A DNA stretch of 8,160 nt from Thalassolituus sp. UBA1087 (GTDB lineage: Bacteria > Pseudomonadota > Gammaproteobacteria > Pseudomonadales > Oceanobacteraceae), in assembly GCA_002314145.1 (NCBI GenBank), contig DCCG01000025.1, positions 1 through 8,160 of the forward strand, written 5' to 3'. The position numbers and the translations under genes were made by a program. The notes under the pieces are model-generated. The model was not told the DNA's origin and searched no databases. It was given only the letters and a program-made list of their open reading frames with translations. Within the stretch, counting starts at the first letter, position 1. Every line of letters starts with the position of its first letter. Shown here one piece after another: positions 5,089-8,160 of the stretch.

Positions 5089-7848
5089 ATGTATCAAGTT
5101 GGTCAGCGCTGGATCAGTGAAGCCGAAACCGACCTCGGTCTTGGCCTGGTTCAGAACGTAGACTTCCGTGTGGTCACACTGTATTTCCCCGTTATTGATG
5201 ACGTTCGCTCCTACTCCCGTCAGAATGCTCCTCTGACCCGGGTTATCTTTAAAGAAGGTGATGTCCTTCCTCTGTCCGATGGCACCACGCTGACCGTCGC
5301 CGATCTGGAAGACATTGATGGCATCGTGTTTTACAGCGATGGCGAGCGTCATATTTCAGAGATCCACCTGAGCGGCCAGATTCAGCTGAATCAGCCCGCT
5401 GACCGCCTGTTCTCCGGCCAGATTGATAACAATAACCTGTTTGAACTGCGCCAGTTTGCCCTGCGGCAACTGTCCGCCCTTCGTCAACGCCCCTACTATG
5501 GCCTGCTGGGTGGTCGCACCAGTTTGCTGCCGCACCAGTTGCACATCGCTCAACAGGTGACTCAGGATTCCATCCCACGGGTATTGTTGGCCGATGAAGT
5601 CGGCCTGGGTAAAACCATCGAAGCTGGCCTGATTCTGCACCGCCTGTTGCTGCAGCAACGCATCAGCCGGGTACTGATACTGGTACCCGACCATCTGATT
5701 CATCAGTGGCTGGTGGAAATGATCCGCCGCTTCAATCTGCGTTTTAATATTGTCAGCCGTGTGGCCGCTGAAGACAGCGAGAATATTTTCTCTGAAGGCC
5801 AGCTGTTCCTGTGCCCCATATCGCTGGCAACGGATGAGCATATCAGCCGCGACATTCAGACAACCGACTGGGATATCCTGGTGGTCGACGAAGCTCACCA
5901 CCTCGAATGGAGTGAAGCCGAAGGCGGCGACCCGGCCTACTGCCTGACCGAAGATGTTGCGGTCAAAACACCGGGATTGCTGTTGCTGACCGCGACGCCG
6001 GAGCAGCTGGGTATTGAAGGCCATTTTGCCCGCCTGCGCCTGCTTGATCCGGAACGCTATCCGTCGCTGGAACATTTTATCGCCGAACAACAGGCTTACC
6101 GCCCGATTGCCGATCTGGCAGCCGCGCTGGCGGACGACTCTGTACTCAGTGCAGAGCATCAGGCCACCATTGGTGAATATCTGCCCGAATTTGCCAACAG
6201 TGACCTGAGCGATGACGCCCAGCGCAATAAAGTACTGGAAGCTTTGATTGATCGCCGCGGCCCGGGCCGTGCGCTGTACCGCAACACCCGTCATGGCGTC
6301 AGTGGATTTCCGCAGCGCCTGGCTGACATCATCGAAATGCCGGCACCGGAAGGTGATGATCTGACACCGTCAATGAAGGATCTGCATCCGGAAATCGGCG
6401 TGTACAACTGGTGTGATGATGATCCGCGCAGCGAATGGCTGTTATCCCTGCTGGCCAGCACCGGCAAAGATAAAATCGTACTTATCTGCCATGCCGCTTC
6501 CACCGTACTGGATCTGGAGCAGTGGCTGTGGGAGACCGCAGGCATGCAGGTTGCTGTCTTCCATGAAGATATGGATCTGGTGGAGCGTGACCGAGCAGCG
6601 GCCTATTTTGCCGACCACGAACAGGGCGCGCGCATTCTGCTGTGCTCTGAGATCGGCAGTGAGGGGCGGAACTTCCAGTTTGCCCATCATCTGGTGTTGT
6701 TCGATTTACCCTTCAACTGTGATCTGATTGAACAGCGCATCGGCCGTCTGGACCGCATTGGACAGGCGCAGGATATCAAACTCTATGTACCTGTCTTCAG
6801 CGACCACGCCACCGGACGCTGGGCCCACATAGTTAATCAGGGGCTGGATGCCCTGAGCCGCCCTAACCCGGCCGCTCAGCCGTTGCTGGAAGCTCACCGG
6901 GAAAGCATTGAACAGGCTATTCTGTCCGGCGAAGGCATGGATGAGCTCATCACTCTGCTGGCGGCTGAGCGGGAAAAAATGCTCGCCGAACTGGAACAGG
7001 GTCGCGACCGCCTGCTGGAACTGCATTCCTGTCCGCCGGAAAAAGCACGCAGCCTGGCCCAGGATATGACCATTACGCATATAGAAGATGAAGCCGAACT
7101 CAATGACTTTATCGAGTTATTCGCCGACGCCTTTGGTCTGGAGCTGATTGATCTTGGCGGTGACTGCATCACCATAGCCCCCGGTGATCACATGCTGGTA
7201 CCGGATCTGCCCCACCTGCCCGCCGACGGTTTCATGGCCACTACCCGGCGCGAGGTGGCTTTGAGCCGTGACGATGTGCAGTTCCTGAGCTGGGAACACC
7301 CTTTTATCGACCAGGCGCTGGAGCTTATCACCAGCAGCCCGGCCGGTAACGCAGCAGTCAGCTACATTGAGCACCATGGTCACCGCACCGGTGACTGCTT
7401 TATCGAGCTGCAGTTTGTCGCTCAGTGCCCGGCTCCCAAAGCGCTGGCGGTTGAGCGTTATCTGCCCCCCAATGCCATGCATCTGATGATGACTCCGGGC
7501 GGTGATCTGAAGGTCAATGACGGCGAACTGCCGGGCTTTCCGCTGCCGCTTAAAAAAGGCACTGCCCGCGGACTGGTGGATCAGAAAACGGCACAGATTC
7601 AGCCTGTTATTCACAAACTGGAAAAACTGGGGGCCGGCCAGCTGGATAAAATGGTCGATCAGGCCACAACCAGAGCGGAAGAGGCATTCGCCGCACGTAT
7701 TGCCAGACTGCATGCACTGGCGGAAGAAAATCCGTCGATTTCCCCACAGCTGGTTGCCGATGTGAAAGCCGAACGCGAAGCCGTTATCAAAGCCATCAGC
7801 AATTCCCAGCTGATTCTGGACTCTGTGCGGCTGGTGTTCTGCGGCTGA
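5089..7848 (+). CDS. rapA: RNA polymerase-associated ATPase RapA
   Basis: A Swi2/Snf2-family ATPase that binds RNA polymerase and helps recycle it after transcription, most needed under stress such as high salt. The N-terminus MYQVGQRWISEAETDLGLG matches the Tudor-like beta-barrel region of E. coli RapA, supporting this start; only a weak AGG lies upstream. ATPase motifs in order: motif I DEVGLGKT (169-176), motif II DEAH (267-270), motif III TAT (301-303), then SEIGSEGRNFQF, and motif VI EQRIGRLDRIGQ (548-559) with its arginine fingers. A helical stretch around LEQGRDRLLELHS and a C-terminal domain with SPAGN, RYLPPN and RLVF motifs follow the E. coli order. At 919 residues it is about 50 shorter than E. 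coli RapA; one cause is the linker between the two RecA-like lobes (after GFPQR, about 34 residues against about 56, compared from memory). All motifs are intact, so it should be active. Monocistronic, divergent from DUF945. Confidence 0.97.
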   Translation: MYQVGQRWISEAETDLGLGLVQNVDFRVVTLYFPVIDDVRSYSRQNAPLTRVIFKEGDVLPLSDGTTLTVADLEDIDGIVFYSDGERHISEIHLSGQIQLNQPADRLFSGQIDNNNLFELRQFALRQLSALRQRPYYGLLGGRTSLLPHQLHIAQQVTQDSIPRVLLADEVGLGKTIEAGLILHRLLLQQRISRVLILVPDHLIHQWLVEMIRRFNLRFNIVSRVAAEDSENIFSEGQLFLCPISLATDEHISRDIQTTDWDILVVDEAHHLEWSEAEGGDPAYCLTEDVAVKTPGLLLLTATPEQLGIEGHFARLRLLDPERYPSLEHFIAEQQAYRPIADLAAALADDSVLSAEHQATIGEYLPEFANSDLSDDAQRNKVLEALIDRRGPGRALYRNTRHGVSGFPQRLADIIEMPAPEGDDLTPSMKDLHPEIGVYNWCDDDPRSEWLLSLLASTGKDKIVLICHAASTVLDLEQWLWETAGMQVAVFHEDMDLVERDRAAAYFADHEQGARILLCSEIGSEGRNFQFAHHLVLFDLPFNCDLIEQRIGRLDRIGQAQDIKLYVPVFSDHATGRWAHIVNQGLDALSRPNPAAQPLLEAHRESIEQAILSGEGMDELITLLAAEREKMLAELEQGRDRLLELHSCPPEKARSLAQDMTITHIEDEAELNDFIELFADAFGLELIDLGGDCITIAPGDHMLVPDLPHLPADGFMATTRREVALSRDDVQFLSWEHPFIDQALELITSSPAGNAAVSYIEHHGHRTGDCFIELQFVAQCPAPKALAVERYLPPNAMHLMMTPGGDLKVNDGELPGFPLPLKKGTARGLVDQKTAQIQPVIHKLEKLGAGQLDKMVDQATTRAEEAFAARIARLHALAEENPSISPQLVADVKAEREAVIKAISNSQLILDSVRLVFCG

Positions 7849-7862
7849 CCCTCTGAAACGGG

Positions 7863-7887
7863 CACCCGGAACAGGAGCGTCCGGGTG
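7863..7887 (+). terminator. Hairpin just after rapA, weak terminator candidate
   Basis: CACCCGGA (7863-7870) and TCCGGGTG (7880-7887) form a perfect 8-bp stem with a 9-base loop, beginning 15 bases after the rapA stop codon. It is followed by TAATAAAG, not a T-run, so it is not a classical intrinsic terminator. It may protect the mRNA 3' end or act with a Rho-dependent signal. Confidence 0.4.
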
Positions 7888-7891
7888 TAAT

Positions 7892-7908
7892 AAAGCCGGC
7901 CTATGGCC
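7892..7908 (+). terminator. Apparently truncated terminator after rapA
   Basis: AAAGCCGGCC (7892-7901) is identical over 10 bases to the left arm of the strong terminator at 3535-3563. After a TAT loop the right arm starts as GGCC (7905-7908) but continues CACTGATG instead of the expected GGCTTT. The remaining stem is 4 bp with no U-tract. This looks like a terminator whose 3' half was replaced, though a chance similarity of GC-rich arms is possible. Confidence 0.35.
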
Positions 7909-7971
7909 CACTGATGTCCCACAAATTTTTATTTAAACTTTTGCGAGAAACTCCAGCCCCCTTGTCCTCAT

Positions 7972-7990
7972 AGAGGGGCCTTACCCCTCT
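7972..7990. terminator. GC hairpin with possible competing fold
   Basis: AGAGGGG (7972-7978) and CCCCTCT (7984-7990) form a perfect 7-bp stem with loop CCTTA, followed by CGCCTTATTTC, which is only loosely T-rich. GCCCC (7956-7960) could pair instead with GGGGC (7975-7979), so two folds compete. It may be a backup rapA terminator or lie in a leader of the right-edge gene. Neither role can be decided here. Confidence 0.3.
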
Positions 7991-8001
7991 CGCCTTATTT
8001 C

Positions 8002-8047
8002 AAAATTCACGTTGAATCTGAATTTTATGTCTCTGACTAAAATTCAG
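8002..8047. promoter_or_regulatory. AAAATTCA dyad cluster upstream of right-edge gene
   Basis: AAAATTCA occurs at 8002-8009, inverted as TGAATTTT at 8019-8026, and again directly at 8039-8046. The last two extend to a perfect 10-bp inverted repeat, CTGAATTTTA (8018-8027) and TAAAATTCAG (8038-8047), around a 10-base spacer. The first two form an 8-bp inverted repeat with a 9-base spacer. The array ends 64 bases before the ATG at 8111. It fits a multi-site operator, or alternating hairpins if transcribed. No clear -35/-10 pair is seen; TTGAAT (8012-8017) and TAAAAT (8038-8043) are 20 bases apart, too far for ordinary sigma-70. Confidence 0.4.
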
Positions 8048-8110
8048 CGACTGAGCTGTATTGAAAAGTGGCATTAAGGTCGCCAACCCTTCGCATCTTG
8101 GAGCGCCGAA

Positions 8111-8160
8111 ATGAACGATGATTTTTCCGGCCCGATGGGCATGGATGCCCGGCGAGCGGA
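8111..8160 (+). CDS. Start of an unidentified gene, cut by the window edge
   Basis: An ATG at 8111 is preceded by GGAG (8100-8103) with a 7-base spacer, a good ribosome-binding site. The frame stays open for the 16 codons available, giving MNDDFSGPMGMDARRA, and runs off the right edge. Codon choice (GGC, CCG, CGG, GCG) matches the GC-rich coding sequence of the window rather than the AT-rich flanks. Sixteen residues are too few to assign a family and I recognise nothing. It lies downstream of rapA on the same strand, but 262 bases with several hairpins separate them, so it probably has its own promoter. Confidence 0.5.
   Translation, partial: MNDDFSGPMGMDARRA

Noticed and set aside
5356..6294. 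A 312-codon open frame on the minus strand inside rapA
   Set aside because: It is wholly antisense to the conserved ATPase core; its translation is Gln-rich with no domain, and rapA motifs fully explain the constraint.
7117..7911. A 264-codon open frame on the minus strand over the rapA 3' end
   Set aside because: Antisense shadow of the RapA C-terminal domain, with low-complexity Gln/Arg/Gly-rich translation and no recognisable family.
8133..8150. GGGCAT-GG-ATGCCC dyad in the first codons of the right-edge gene
   Set aside because: Short dyad within coding sequence; likely a by-product of the Met-Gly-Met-Asp-Ala codons.

Overview
The window carries four intact chromosomal genes of ordinary housekeeping or stress character, flanked on both sides by sequence of different character. 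The best organism clue is RapA (5089-7848), an RNA polymerase recycling ATPase found essentially in Gammaproteobacteria, beside a divergent YdgA-like DUF945 protein, also a gammaproteobacterial family. The moderately GC-rich coding sequence and a RapA of 919 residues (E. coli RapA, from memory, is 968) suggest a non-enteric, perhaps marine Oceanospirillales-type bacterium. That lineage is an inference.

Layout. Positions 1-530 are clearly AT-richer than the rest. They hold no intact gene, but two abutting open frames (2-172 and 142-423) look like one gene broken by a single-base shift. Positions 424-704 hold nothing I can name. A MATE-family efflux pump runs on the minus strand (705-2072). A 394-base divergent spacer (2073-2466) contains a possible minus-strand -10 box beside an operator-like dyad, and a GC hairpin close to the next gene. 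A YahK-like zinc-dependent aldehyde reductase follows on the plus strand (2467-3507). A strong bidirectional terminator (3535-3563) separates it from the convergent DUF945 gene (4930 down to 3605, after moving its start). After 158 bases rapA reads divergently to 7848. Its 3' flank has a hairpin, then what looks like a terminator cut off in mid-stem (7892-7908). AT-richer sequence with a repeated AAAATTCA motif follows, leading to the ribosome-binding site and first 16 codons of an unidentified gene that leaves the window at 8160.

How the genes relate. There is no clear multi-gene operon. The MATE pump and aldehyde reductase share a divergent control region and could belong to one detoxification response (export plus aldehyde reduction), but no regulator gene is present and the link is speculative. 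DUF945 and rapA share a divergent spacer; no functional link between them is known to me. I see no CRISPR array, tRNA, rRNA, transposase or recognisable defence system. The parts most worth checking are the broken gene at the left edge, the apparent breakpoint after rapA, and the dyad cluster before the right-edge gene.
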